From: Halomonas campaniensis
Lineage (GTDB): Bacteria; Pseudomonadota; Gammaproteobacteria; Pseudomonadales; Halomonadaceae
Length of the DNA stretch: 64,000 nucleotides
Assembly (NCBI RefSeq): GCF_014193375.1
Contig: NZ_JACHZF010000002.1
Coordinates: 62,001 to 126,000, forward strand
Direction: 5' to 3'
Part shown: positions 34,554 to 41,951 of the stretch, piece by piece
Layout: the number at the start of each line of letters is the position of its first letter
Position numbering within the stretch: the stretch's first letter is position 1
The notes under the pieces: generated by a model
The model's database searches: none
Seen by the model: only the letters and a program-made list of their open reading frames with translations
What the model was told of the DNA's origin: nothing
Made by a program: the position numbers and the translations under genes

Positions 34554-34581
34554 TGTAAGAAAAGCGTCCCTTTCCCTACCG
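34554..34581 (+). promoter_or_regulatory. Candidate ECF promoter of dcaP
   Basis: TGTAAG (34554-34559), 16 bases, CTACCG (34576-34581). It lies 96 bases before the dcaP start. Confidence 0.65.
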
Positions 34582-34677
34582 AATAAAGCGGCCTGGTGGC
34601 CTGAGCGACCCGGCATGCCCTGTCCAGACAATGGACTCGAACCGATCGCCATTAATAACAGCAAAGAGGGAAAGGCA

Positions 34678-36003
34678 ATGGGACACCAACATGACAACAA
34701 GCTCCCGAACGCCCTGAGGCTCTCCACGGGTGTTGCGGCCATGGCCCTGGCCGGCATGAGCCTGCCAGTGTTCGCCCAGGATGCCAGCATCGAGGCACTG
34801 CGTGCCCAGATGCTGGAGATGCAGCGACAGATCGAGCGCCTCGAGCAGCAGCAGGTCCAGGCACAGCAGCAGGAGGCCGAGGCCCGAGAAGCGCTGGCAT
34901 CCAATGTGGTCACCGGCGGAGATACCCCGGGCAGTTTCAAGGTGCCGGGCACCGATACCTCCGTGCAGATCGGGGGGTATGTCAGGCTGGATGCCATCTA
35001 CGATCTCGACCAGGACCTGGGTGACAGCCTGTTCGTCGAGGGTATCGATACCTCGGACGGCTCCAGCAATGCCTCGTTCCGCGCACACGCGCGCCAGTCA
35101 CGCCTGTTTGTCAAGACATCGACGCCGACCGCATTCGGCCCGGCGACCACCCATCTCGAGGGGGACTTCTTCGGCGGTGGGGGCAACGAGGTGTTCTCCA
35201 ACTCGCGCAGCTTCCGCCTGCGGCATGCCTATGGTGAGTGGAACGGCCTGCTGGCGGGTCAGACCTGGAGCAACTTCATGCACTTCGCCGCCTATCCGAG
35301 CACCGTCGACTTCGATGGCCCGGTGGGGGTGAGCTTCATTCGTCAGGCACAGCTGCGCTACACCTTGCCCCTGGGGGCAAGTGCGCTGTCGTTCTCGGCG
35401 GAAAACCCCGAGGCTACCGGGTTCGAGGGTTCCCGCGACACGGCGCCTGACCTGACCGCACGCTATCGCTGGGGGGGAGACAACGCTACCATCGAGACGG
35501 CCGGTCTGGTCCGTCGACTCAAGGTGGACGACGATGCCGCCAACGACTCGGCCACCGGCTACGGCCTGATGTTGGCCGGCAATGTCGGCGTGGGACCTGA
35601 TACCACCCTGATGGCGGGGGCCATCTACGGTGACGGCATCGGCCGCTACCTCTATACGGCAAGCGGGGCCAGTGATGGCAGCAGCGGCATCGGCGAGGCC
35701 TATGTGGATGCCAACGGCAACCTCGAGACCATCGAGGCCTACGGCTTCAATGTGGCCGTGGCCCAGAACTGGACCGACAAGTTCAGCTCCAGCCTCTCCT
35801 ACGGCCAGGCCAGGGGGGATCGTCCGGGTGATCTCTTCCCCGAGTCGACCCGCAAGCTCGAGAGCATCCACTTCAGCCACTTCTACCGGGTGACGGAGCC
35901 GGTCATGCTCGGCTTCGAGGTCTCCCACGGCAGGAAGGAGCTCCAGAGCCGAGACTCCGAGGAGAATACCCGCCTGCAGTTCTCGGCCCAGTACAACTTC
36001 TGA
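34678..36003 (+). CDS. DcaP-family trimeric outer-membrane porin
   Basis: A 441-residue outer-membrane protein. It has a signal peptide (LRLSTGVAAMALAGMSLPVFA), then a coiled-coil segment (IEALRAQMLEMQRQIERLEQQQ), which in DcaP proteins sits in the periplasm. A beta-barrel follows, opening TSVQIGGYVRLDAIYDLDQDLGD and ending with Phe (FSAQYNF), the normal outer-membrane assembly signal. DcaP porins import dicarboxylates and other anionic solutes. ATG 34678 is preceded by a purine-rich GAGGG. Its transcription may continue into the DUF3179 gene. Confidence 0.92.
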   Translation: MGHQHDNKLPNALRLSTGVAAMALAGMSLPVFAQDASIEALRAQMLEMQRQIERLEQQQVQAQQQEAEAREALASNVVTGGDTPGSFKVPGTDTSVQIGGYVRLDAIYDLDQDLGDSLFVEGIDTSDGSSNASFRAHARQSRLFVKTSTPTAFGPATTHLEGDFFGGGGNEVFSNSRSFRLRHAYGEWNGLLAGQTWSNFMHFAAYPSTVDFDGPVGVSFIRQAQLRYTLPLGASALSFSAENPEATGFEGSRDTAPDLTARYRWGGDNATIETAGLVRRLKVDDDAANDSATGYGLMLAGNVGVGPDTTLMAGAIYGDGIGRYLYTASGASDGSSGIGEAYVDANGNLETIEAYGFNVAVAQNWTDKFSSSLSYGQARGDRPGDLFPESTRKLESIHFSHFYRVTEPVMLGFEVSHGRKELQSRDSEENTRLQFSAQYNF

Positions 36004-36086
36004 GCCCTCTGGCCGATGAGGTAAGAACCATGCCCGCGTCGGGGAAACCTGGCGTTGGGCATGGCACCACCTCGAAGGAGGTGACC

Positions 36087-37127
36087 ATGACACTCTCCCT
36101 GTTTCGCGGTGCCGCGCTGAGCACCGCCCTGTTTCTGCTATCGTCTCCCCCTGTGCTGGCCGGACCTCCGGGCGCATCCCCTCCAGACGTGCCCGTGGCC
36201 CACAGTCTGGCGTCCTTCCGTGAGGCCGTTCGCTCGGGAGGGCCGGGAAAGGATGGGATTCCCTCCATTGACCGTCCCCGTTTCCTGCCGGCCACGGAGG
36301 CGCGGCTGGATGACGGTGAGAAGATCATCGGCGTCTACCACCGCGGCCAGGCCAGGGCCTATCCCCAGCGTATCCTGGTGTGGCACGAGATCGTCAACGA
36401 CCAACTTGGAGGGGATGCGCTGAGCATCACCTACTGTCCCCTGACGGGAACCGCACTGGGCTTCAGGCGCGGCGAGACCGAGCTGGGTGTCTCCGGCAAG
36501 CTGGTCAACAGCAACCTGGTCATGTATGACCGGGCAACCGACAGCGAATGGCCCCAGATCCTGGGGGTTGCCATTGACGGCCCCCTGGCCGGCCAGGGGC
36601 TCGAGGAACTGAGGGTCTTCTGGACCACCTGGGGGGCCTGGCGTGCACGTCATCCCGGCAGCGAGGTGCTCAGCGAGCAGACCGGCTTCGTGCGCAACTA
36701 CCGCCGCGACCCCTACGGCAGCTACAACCCGGTCAGCGGGTACTACGCGCCCGACAGTCGCCGCCTCTTCCCGGTGATGCACAGGGACGATCGTTTCCCG
36801 CCCAAGACCGAAGTCTTCGGCCTGCGTGGGCCCGAAGGCGCGCTGGCGATCACCCGACAGGCGCTGCGTGAGGAGGGCGTGATCGATGTCACGCTCGGAG
36901 GATGGCGCTACACGGTGATTCACGACCCGGGGCTGGACACCGGCTGGGCCTTTCGGAACCCTCAGGGTATCGAGATTCGGCCCTCGAGCCTCGACTTTAC
37001 CGCCGAGGGTGCCATCGGTCCGGGGGTCGATCGCCTAGAACCGGTGAACGGCTTCGAGGCCATGTGGTTCGCCTGGGCCGCCTTCTATCCCGATACCCGG
37101 CTCTATCAGGGGGCGGCGTCACCATGA
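36087..37127 (+). CDS. Secreted DUF3179 protein
   Basis: A 346-residue protein with a signal peptide (LFRGAALSTALFLLSSPPVLAG). It carries the DUF3179 signature ALSITYCPLTGTALGFRR, with one conserved Cys, and the family segment LVNSNLVMYDRATDSEWPQ. The fold is predicted to be beta-rich; the activity is unknown. The start is fixed by AAGGAGG directly upstream of ATG 36087. Its stop overlaps the start of the next membrane protein gene (ATGA). Together with dcaP and the following two genes it forms one likely operon. Confidence 0.88.
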   Translation: MTLSLFRGAALSTALFLLSSPPVLAGPPGASPPDVPVAHSLASFREAVRSGGPGKDGIPSIDRPRFLPATEARLDDGEKIIGVYHRGQARAYPQRILVWHEIVNDQLGGDALSITYCPLTGTALGFRRGETELGVSGKLVNSNLVMYDRATDSEWPQILGVAIDGPLAGQGLEELRVFWTTWGAWRARHPGSEVLSEQTGFVRNYRRDPYGSYNPVSGYYAPDSRRLFPVMHRDDRFPPKTEVFGLRGPEGALAITRQALREEGVIDVTLGGWRYTVIHDPGLDTGWAFRNPQGIEIRPSSLDFTAEGAIGPGVDRLEPVNGFEAMWFAWAAFYPDTRLYQGAASP

Positions 37128-37714
37128 GGACGCTTGTCCGGGCGTTGCTCTCGCGTCCCGCCGCGCTTGCCGCCGTGGTGGTGATCATGGTGGCGTACCT
37201 GCTGCTCTACCTCTGGCTGACGGGAGACCTGTCGGGAGGCGGGTCGGGGGGCTGGCAGGCGGTGTTTCCGGCCTGGGACAGGGTCTGGCAACGTCGGGGC
37301 CCGTTCCAGTTTGAGCCCGTTGGGTTGCTTGCCCTGGGCGGGCTGGTCTGGACCTTCAGCCTCCTCAATACCCTGATTGCCGCTTCCATGGGGCTGCTGG
37401 TGGGGCTGAACGTTGTGGCTGGCTGGTGGCTCTGGCACCGCCCGCGTCAGTGCCGCCCGGGTGCCGGCAGCACCGGTCTGCTGGGTAGCCTGCCGGCACT
37501 GCTCGCCGGTGGGGCCTGCTGTGCGCCCCTGATCCTCGTCTGGCTCGGCCTGCCGATTGCCGGCACGGTGGCGAGCCTGGCCCCGGTGCTGCTCCCGGGA
37601 GCGGCACTGATGCTGTCGGTGGGACTGTGGCGCATCTCGAGACACCTGGCGCCGTCGTCGGCAAGCGAATGCCGGGGCTTGGCTTGCAACCCGAGAGAGG
37701 GTCGACGACGCTGA
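37124..37714 (+). CDS. Membrane protein with a paired-Cys motif
   Basis: A 196-residue protein of no family I can name. Helices are predicted at residues about 12-31, 61-80, 85-100, 114-140 and 145-160. The motif LLAGGACCAPLILVWLGLP with two adjacent Cys resembles the first helix of MerT-like mercury transporters and similar metal or thiol carriers, but the rest does not match clearly. The C-terminal tail is Arg-rich and cytoplasmic in appearance. It is coupled to the DUF3179 gene by an ATGA overlap and followed by a DUF302 gene, so a shared periplasmic or membrane job is likely. Confidence 0.75.
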   Translation: MRTLVRALLSRPAALAAVVVIMVAYLLLYLWLTGDLSGGGSGGWQAVFPAWDRVWQRRGPFQFEPVGLLALGGLVWTFSLLNTLIAASMGLLVGLNVVAGWWLWHRPRQCRPGAGSTGLLGSLPALLAGGACCAPLILVWLGLPIAGTVASLAPVLLPGAALMLSVGLWRISRHLAPSSASECRGLACNPREGRRR

Positions 37715-37744
37715 ATGCTGACACCAGAGGAGAGGAGAGACCCC

Positions 37745-38200
37745 ATGAGCAAGTTACCCCTGCTGATGACAGCCTTGCTGTTGACCGCCGGCGGACTGGC
37801 CCAGGCCGGCAACCATGGTATCGAACAGCGTGAGAGCGACGACGGGATCGAGGCGGTGGATCAGCGGCTGCGAGCGGCACTCGAGGAGCGCGGCATGCGA
37901 CTGGTGACGGTGGTGGATCATGCCGGTAATGCCGAGAGCGTCGAGATGTCGCTGCCTCCGACCCGCACCTTCATCTTCGGCAACCCCAATGTCGGTACGC
38001 CCATGATGCAGTGCCAGGGCAGCCTGGCTCTGGACCTGCCCCAGAAGATGGTGATCCGCGTTGATGGCGAGCAGACCCTGGTGGAGTGGAACTCTCCCCA
38101 CTACCTGGCCGAGCGCCATGCGCTGGGCGACTGCGAGCTTCCGCTGGACAGGGTGGCGGAAGCCCTGGAGGGCATCGCCGCCGAAGCGGCGGGTGACTGA
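37745..38200 (+). CDS. Secreted DUF302 protein (second copy)
   Basis: A 151-residue protein with a signal peptide (LLMTALLLTAGGLAQAG). The DUF302 core is clear: GIEAVDQRLRAALEERGMRLVTVVDHAGNAESV, then TFIFGNPNVGTPMMQCQGSLALDLPQKMVI, close to the GNP-GT-M pattern of the better-known DUF302 proteins. Two Cys are present, one in MMQCQ and one in ALGDCEL. It differs from the copy at 32471, so the two are distant paralogues. ATG 37745 lies after GGAGAG. Confidence 0.87.
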   Translation: MSKLPLLMTALLLTAGGLAQAGNHGIEQRESDDGIEAVDQRLRAALEERGMRLVTVVDHAGNAESVEMSLPPTRTFIFGNPNVGTPMMQCQGSLALDLPQKMVIRVDGEQTLVEWNSPHYLAERHALGDCELPLDRVAEALEGIAAEAAGD

Positions 38201-38210
38201 CTGCCACGTC

Positions 38211-38444
38211 CTACTCCCGGCGTCCGGAGCCGCCAGTGCCGGCGCCGTCACCGCCGGGCATCTCTTCGAACTCGGCCTCGAAGCGCTTCCCCGCCCGATG
38301 ATGCAGCAGGGAGAACTGATGGTCGCACTGCCGGCAGGCACCGCACATCGTCAGGTGAAAGCGCAGCGAAATGCTTTCCTGGAACGTCAAGCGGCGATCC
38401 TGCTTGAGTGACATCAGGCGGGTCGCCTCCTTGCACATCATCAT
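38211..38444 (-). CDS. Zinc-binding anti-sigma factor (ZAS type)
   Basis: A 77-residue soluble protein. The zinc motif His-x3-Cys-x2-Cys is seen in RFHLTMCGACRQC (His30, Cys34, Cys37), with a further Cys4 near the N-terminus. This is the layout of short cytoplasmic ZAS anti-sigma factors, which hold ECF sigma factors inactive and often release them on oxidation or metal stress. No membrane segment is present. Three ATG codons are in tandem; the first (38444) has AAGGAG seven bases upstream. The expected partner is the ECF sigma factor at 39262-39879, with one secreted protein gene in between. It carries its own candidate ECF promoter. Confidence 0.82.
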   Translation of the reverse strand: MMMCKEATRLMSLKQDRRLTFQESISLRFHLTMCGACRQCDHQFSLLHHRAGKRFEAEFEEMPGGDGAGTGGSGRRE

Positions 38445-38571
38445 TGGTTATCTCCTTCCCCCATGGCTTCTCGAGGCCTCGGGGTGAAATGGTGACGGGT
38501 GGGCATGATCTGTGAGTCATGGGCGGGTCGCGTCGTGAAGGTCGTCCTTGCAATCCAATCCGTGAGTCCCT

Positions 38572-38600
38572 TTGTAGGGCAGATGGTGGGATTCCTTACA
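38572..38600 (-). promoter_or_regulatory. Candidate ECF promoter of the anti-sigma gene
   Basis: Read on the minus strand: TGTAAG (38600-38595), 17 bases, CTACAA (38577-38572). Confidence 0.6.
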
Positions 38601-38665
38601 TGGATTTTTTTCTGGATATTCAGGGTCATTGTGTAGTTTAAATCCAGTGTTTTTTTAATGGTTCC

Positions 38666-38693
38666 TGTAAGAAATCGCTCGTTGTTGCCACCA
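38666..38693 (+). promoter_or_regulatory. Candidate ECF promoter of PPC-like gene 1
   Basis: TGTAAG (38666-38671), 16 bases, CCACCA (38688-38693). It lies 62 bases before the start codon. Confidence 0.65.
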
Positions 38694-38755
38694 AGGATCA
38701 TGGAACACATTCAATGTGATCCTGGTAATAAAACATCAACGGGGAGATGAAGACC

Positions 38756-39166
38756 ATGAAAACTTCAACCATCATTTCGACTGCCTTATTGACCGCTTCC
38801 CTGACCATGGGGGTCGCGACTCAGGCTTCCGCCATGGCAGGCCACAATACCTTCACCCTGGAGTCCGGCAATACACCGTCCCGCCTGGTGCCCATTGTCG
38901 ACCACTATCGCTTCGAGGTGGAGAATCCTGGTCACCTGCATGTGACCAGCCACCTCTGGAGCCCGGGGGCGGCCACCGGAAGGATGCGGGCCGAGCTTGT
39001 CGACGGCAGTGGCCGAGTGGTCGCGCGGGCCCAGTCCAATGGCAGGGGCTTTGTCCTGAATCAGAGCCTTCAGCCAGGGAGCTATACCCTTCAAGTGGAT
39101 GGTTCCACCCTGGGGGGGCGCAAGGAAACATCACAGCGCTACTACCTCAAGACCGACCTGCGTTAA
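38756..39166 (+). CDS. Secreted PPC-like beta-sandwich protein 1
   Basis: A 136-residue protein with a signal peptide (MKTSTIISTALLTASLTMGVATQASA). The mature part of about 110 residues resembles a bacterial pre-peptidase C-terminal (PPC) domain: VDHYRFEVENPGHLHV, ELVDGSGRVVA and LQPGSYTLQVDG. Usually PPC domains are appended to secreted proteases; here the domain stands alone. It is paralogous to the proteins at 40145 and 40629 (closest to 40145). ATG 38756 has GGGGAG at nine bases; ATG 38747 directly abuts it and is less likely. Function unknown. Confidence 0.85.
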   Translation: MKTSTIISTALLTASLTMGVATQASAMAGHNTFTLESGNTPSRLVPIVDHYRFEVENPGHLHVTSHLWSPGAATGRMRAELVDGSGRVVARAQSNGRGFVLNQSLQPGSYTLQVDGSTLGGRKETSQRYYLKTDLR

Positions 39167-39180
39167 CTCAGGATGCCGGG

Positions 39181-39214
39181 AAGGCCTCGCCCGAAAACAC
39201 CGGGCGAGGCCTTT
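39181..39214. terminator. Bidirectional terminator
   Basis: AAGGCCTCGCCCG and CGGGCGAGGCCTT form a 13-base perfect stem around a seven-base loop, with short A and T runs at the edges. It separates PPC-like gene 1 from the converging sigma factor gene. Confidence 0.8.
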
Positions 39215-39261
39215 CCCGTTGACGTGCCGATGCCACATGGAGAGTCGCGCTTGCCGGCCCA

Positions 39262-39879
39262 TCATCTTGCCGTTTCCTCCTTCAGCCAGCCCTTCTGCAG
39301 GCAGGCTCGCAGCTTCAGGCGGGCGCGATGCAGAATGACCCAGCAGTTGTTTTCCCTGATATCGAGTTCCCTGCAGATCTCCTCGGTGGAGAGCCCCATC
39401 AGCTCCCGTAGCGAGAAGACCCTAGCCGTGTTGTCCGGCAGCGTGATCATGCAGGCATCGAATACCTGCCAGAAGTGCTCGTTCTCGAAGACCTGGTCCG
39501 GATCCCCCCAGCTGGCCGGCCGGGCATGGTCCTGCCAGCGCCCGTTCTCCTGGAACTGCCGGTCGATGGCATCGTCGTCGCTCTCGTCATCCAGGGGCTG
39601 CAGGCGGCCCTGACGTTTCTGGAAGCGCATCACATCGAGGATCTTGTACTTGAGGATACCGAAGACCCAGGTCTCGTAGCCCGAGCGTCCGGCGAAGCTG
39701 GCGTCCTTCTCGATGGCGGCCATCAACGCCTCCTGTACGGCGTCCTCGGCCAGGGCGTTGTCCCTGAGGTGAAGTCGGGCGAAGGAGAGCAGGCGGGGCC
39801 TGACCGCCGCCAGTCGTTCCATGCGGGTGGGGGAGGCTGCCAGGGCGGCATCGTCCTTGGGGGAGGGCTCGTCGGTCAT
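39262..39879 (-). CDS. ECF-type sigma factor
   Basis: A 205-residue sigma-70 family factor with only regions 2 and 4. Region 2 spans about residues 28-90 (FARLHLRDNALAEDAVQEALMAAI and YETWVFGILKYKILDVMRFQKR). Region 4 covers about 148-196 (LPDNTARVFSLRELMGLSTEEICRELDIRENNCWVILHRARLKLRACL). The acidic linker is longer than usual and ends in a WGDPDQVFENEHFW segment. The zinc anti-sigma factor encoded at 38211 is the likely partner. An element like those before its presumed targets lies upstream (39958-39986), which suggests autoregulation. Confidence 0.92.
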   Translation of the reverse strand: MTDEPSPKDDAALAASPTRMERLAAVRPRLLSFARLHLRDNALAEDAVQEALMAAIEKDASFAGRSGYETWVFGILKYKILDVMRFQKRQGRLQPLDDESDDDAIDRQFQENGRWQDHARPASWGDPDQVFENEHFWQVFDACMITLPDNTARVFSLRELMGLSTEEICRELDIRENNCWVILHRARLKLRACLQKGWLKEETAR

Positions 39880-39957
39880 GGGCTGCAGGCTCCAGGTTCA
39901 AGGGCGTGACACTCATCCGCCAGTCCGGCGCTTCGCATCACATGTGGACAAAGGCAT

Positions 39958-39986
39958 CAGTCGCAGGCGAGAGGTGTTTCATTACA
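39958..39986 (-). promoter_or_regulatory. Candidate ECF promoter of the sigma factor gene
   Basis: Read on the minus strand: TGTAAT (39986-39981), 17 bases, CGACTG (39963-39958). The upstream half differs from TGTAAG at one base. Confidence 0.5.
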
Positions 39987-40050
39987 TTGGATTAAAGACT
40001 GTTTTCTCTCAAGGTTATTGCGAAAGCGTTTATCCGGAACACTCGAATAT

Positions 40051-40078
40051 CGTAAGAAAACCGCCTTCCTCACTACCA
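40051..40078 (+). promoter_or_regulatory. Candidate ECF promoter of PPC-like gene 2
   Basis: CGTAAG (40051-40056), 16 bases, CTACCA (40073-40078). One base differs from TGTAAG. It lies 66 bases before the start codon. Confidence 0.6.
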
Positions 40079-40144
40079 ATTCACAAGGATTCACAACGGG
40101 TGATCCTGACAATGAAATGAAATGGCAGAGGAAGGAGAACCATC

Positions 40145-40555
40145 ATGAAACGTTCCACGATGATGACCACGGCGCTGCTCGCCGGCATGCTCACCATGGG
40201 CCTGGCGACCCAGTCATCCGCCATGGTGACCAATGGCACCTTCGAACTCAAGAATGGCAATACGCCATCGCGCATGATCCCGGGAGTCGACCACTATCGC
40301 TTCGAGGTGGACAGCCCCAGCCAGTTGCGCGTGGAGAGCCAGCTCTGGAGCCCCGAGGCGGCCGGCGGCAGGATGAAAGCCGAACTTCGCGATGGCAACG
40401 GTAACGTGGTCGCACGCTCCAATTCGCGCGGCAAGGACTTCGTCCTCCAGCAGAGCCTTGCGCCGGGCCGCTACGTCCTGGAGGTGCATGGCTCCCCGCT
40501 GGGAGGTCGCCAGGAGTCCACACAGCGTTACAACCTGAGTACAGACCTGCGCTGA
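40145..40555 (+). CDS. Secreted PPC-like beta-sandwich protein 2
   Basis: A 136-residue paralogue of the 38756 protein, with a signal peptide (MKRSTMMTTALLAGMLTMGLATQSSA). The mature domain has the same strands (VDHYRFEVDSPSQLRVESQLWSPEAAGG, AELRDGNGNVVARSNS, LAPGRYVLEVHGSPLGGRQEST) and the same ending TDLR. GGAAGGAG lies upstream of ATG 40145. The gene is divergent from the sigma factor and continues, after a 73-base gap with a hairpin, into a third paralogue. Function unknown; envelope-stress or secreted ligand-binding roles are possible. Confidence 0.85.
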   Translation: MKRSTMMTTALLAGMLTMGLATQSSAMVTNGTFELKNGNTPSRMIPGVDHYRFEVDSPSQLRVESQLWSPEAAGGRMKAELRDGNGNVVARSNSRGKDFVLQQSLAPGRYVLEVHGSPLGGRQESTQRYNLSTDLR

Positions 40556-40575
40556 GCGCAAGCCTGCATGGTCTT

Positions 40576-40597
40576 CCGCTCGGCATCTTCCGAGCGG
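40576..40597 (+). terminator. Intergenic hairpin between PPC-like genes 2 and 3
   Basis: CCGCTCGG and CCGAGCGG form an eight-base perfect stem with a six-base loop. No T-run follows, so it probably stabilises or partly attenuates the transcript and does not end it. Confidence 0.5.
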
Positions 40598-40628
40598 GAT
40601 ACCTTGCCAGGCCAATAGGAGACAGGCC

Positions 40629-41039
40629 ATGACGATCTCGAGATACATGTTGGCCACCATTGCTGCCGGTCTGCTCGTCGGTGGGCTGGGTCACGTCTCG
40701 CCGGTGTCGGCCAGTGCGCTCGCACCTCTTGTGGAGGGGCACAGCGAGACACGGCGCATCGACGGTGTCCATCGGTTCTTCCTCGATGTGGATGCCAGGA
40801 CGCGACTGCAGGTGGCAAGCCGGGTCTGGGCCGGAACCAGCCCGAATACGGTCAGTCTGAAGGCAGTCCTCCTCGATGGCGAGAACAGGCGCGTTGCCGA
40901 AGGTCGGCAGCGAAGAGGGGTGTTCGCGCTCGATGAGATGCTTGACGCCGGCCGCTACACGCTGGAGGTGAAGGGTCGATTGCTGGGTGGCAAGCAGGAA
41001 GCATCGAGTCGTTATTACCTGGTCACGCGAATGGACTGA
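40629..41039 (+). CDS. Secreted PPC-like beta-sandwich protein 3
   Basis: A 136-residue protein with a signal peptide (MTISRYMLATIAAGLLVGGLGHVSPVSA). It is the most divergent of the three local paralogues but keeps the pattern VHRFFLDVDARTRLQVASRVW, AVLLDGENRRVAEG and LDAGRYTLEVKGRLLGGKQEASSRYYL. The spacing of these blocks equals that in the other two proteins. It has no separate ECF-type element, so it is probably co-transcribed with the 40145 gene. The YiiX-like hydrolase gene follows after 45 bases. Confidence 0.82.
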   Translation: MTISRYMLATIAAGLLVGGLGHVSPVSASALAPLVEGHSETRRIDGVHRFFLDVDARTRLQVASRVWAGTSPNTVSLKAVLLDGENRRVAEGRQRRGVFALDEMLDAGRYTLEVKGRLLGGKQEASSRYYLVTRMD

Positions 41040-41084
41040 TGTCAACAGGCGCTCCGGGGAGGGCGTTGGCCCGAGGAGGACCCC

Positions 41085-41951
41085 ATGTCAAAGCTGCTGG
41101 AACGCTGTGGCTACCGATTGAGCTGCTGGCTCGCAAGCCCGCGCCCCTGGCATCGGGCCGAGTCCCCTCCCGCTCCAGAGGCGCTGGGCTGCCTGCAGCC
41201 CGGCGATGTGCTGCTGGTCGAGGGGTCCTCCCGGCTGAGCACCGTGATCAAGTACCTCACCCAGTCCTCCTGGTCCCACGCGGCGCTGTTCGTTGGCCAT
41301 GAGGCGGCGAGTCAGGCAGGCGGTAGCGAGCGGGACTGCTTCGTCGAGGCAGACCTGGCCGATGGCGTGCGGCTGGTGGGTGTCGACGAATTTCGCGGCT
41401 TGCCGTTGCGCATCTGCCGCCCGGTGGGGCTGGCCTCCGAGGAGGTCGCCACGCTGGTCCGATTCGCCTGCCAGCGGGTGGGGCACCGCTATGACCTGCG
41501 CAACATCGTCGATCTGGCGCGCTACCTGCTGCCGCTGCCGCCGGTCCCGGCGCCCTGGCGCCGGCGGATGCTGGAGCTGGGCAGCGGGGATCCCACCCGG
41601 GCGATCTGCTCGACCCTGATCGCCCAGTCGTTCCAGTCGGTTCGCTATCCGATCCTGCCCATCGAGTCGTGGCAGGAGGACGAGCAGCGCTGCGTCGGAT
41701 GCCGGCGGCGGGTCCTGCGGCGTCGCCATCACAGCCTGTTCACGCCCCGGGATTTCGACCTGTCGCCCTACTTCCAGATCGTCAAGCCGGCGCTGCTGGG
41801 CGACTTCGACCCGCACCGCCTGCGCTGGGAGGATTCAGCGGAACGCCGACTCCTCGCCCGGGTGGCGACCGGCCCACTCCAGCCAGCGCCGCAGGTCCTC
41901 GGGGCGGTCGACGTCCCAGACCGTGGCGGGGCAGGCCAGGCGCCAGCCTAG
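41085..41951 (+). CDS. YiiX/YebB-like permuted NlpC/P60 cysteine hydrolase
   Basis: A 288-residue protein with the circularly permuted papain-like order, His before Cys. The N-terminal block LQPGDVLLVEGSSRLSTVIKYLTQSSWSHAALFVG gives the His; FVEADLADGVRLVGVDEF and YDLRNIVDL follow; the Cys lies in RAICSTLIAQSFQSV. Such enzymes act on amide or ester bonds in cell-wall or lipid substrates. No signal peptide is clear. Its last 39 codons overlap the end of the converging glycosyltransferase gene, and that tail (RVATGPLQPAPQVLGAVDV) does not look like a folded domain, so read-through into the overlap may be tolerated extra sequence. Confidence 0.82.
   Translation: MSKLLERCGYRLSCWLASPRPWHRAESPPAPEALGCLQPGDVLLVEGSSRLSTVIKYLTQSSWSHAALFVGHEAASQAGGSERDCFVEADLADGVRLVGVDEFRGLPLRICRPVGLASEEVATLVRFACQRVGHRYDLRNIVDLARYLLPLPPVPAPWRRRMLELGSGDPTRAICSTLIAQSFQSVRYPILPIESWQEDEQRCVGCRRRVLRRRHHSLFTPRDFDLSPYFQIVKPALLGDFDPHRLRWEDSAERRLLARVATGPLQPAPQVLGAVDVPDRGGAGQAPA

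Larger units (their letters stand above)
38445..38755. other. AT-rich divergent gap, anti-sigma / PPC-like gene 1
   Basis: A 311-base gap, noticeably more AT-rich than its surroundings, with T-runs at 38605-38611 and 38650-38656. It holds two opposed ECF-type elements (38572-38600 and 38666-38693). No gene is visible within it. Confidence 0.6.

Noticed and set aside
36020..36047. A GGTAAG upstream of the DUF3179 gene as an ECF element
   Set aside because: At 16 or 17 bases there is no C(G/T/C)AC. The gene is more likely read from the dcaP promoter.
41085..41951. Reading the YiiX-like protein as a secreted lipoprotein
   Set aside because: The N-terminus has two Cys (RCGYRLSCWLA) but no hydrophobic signal stretch or lipobox spacing.
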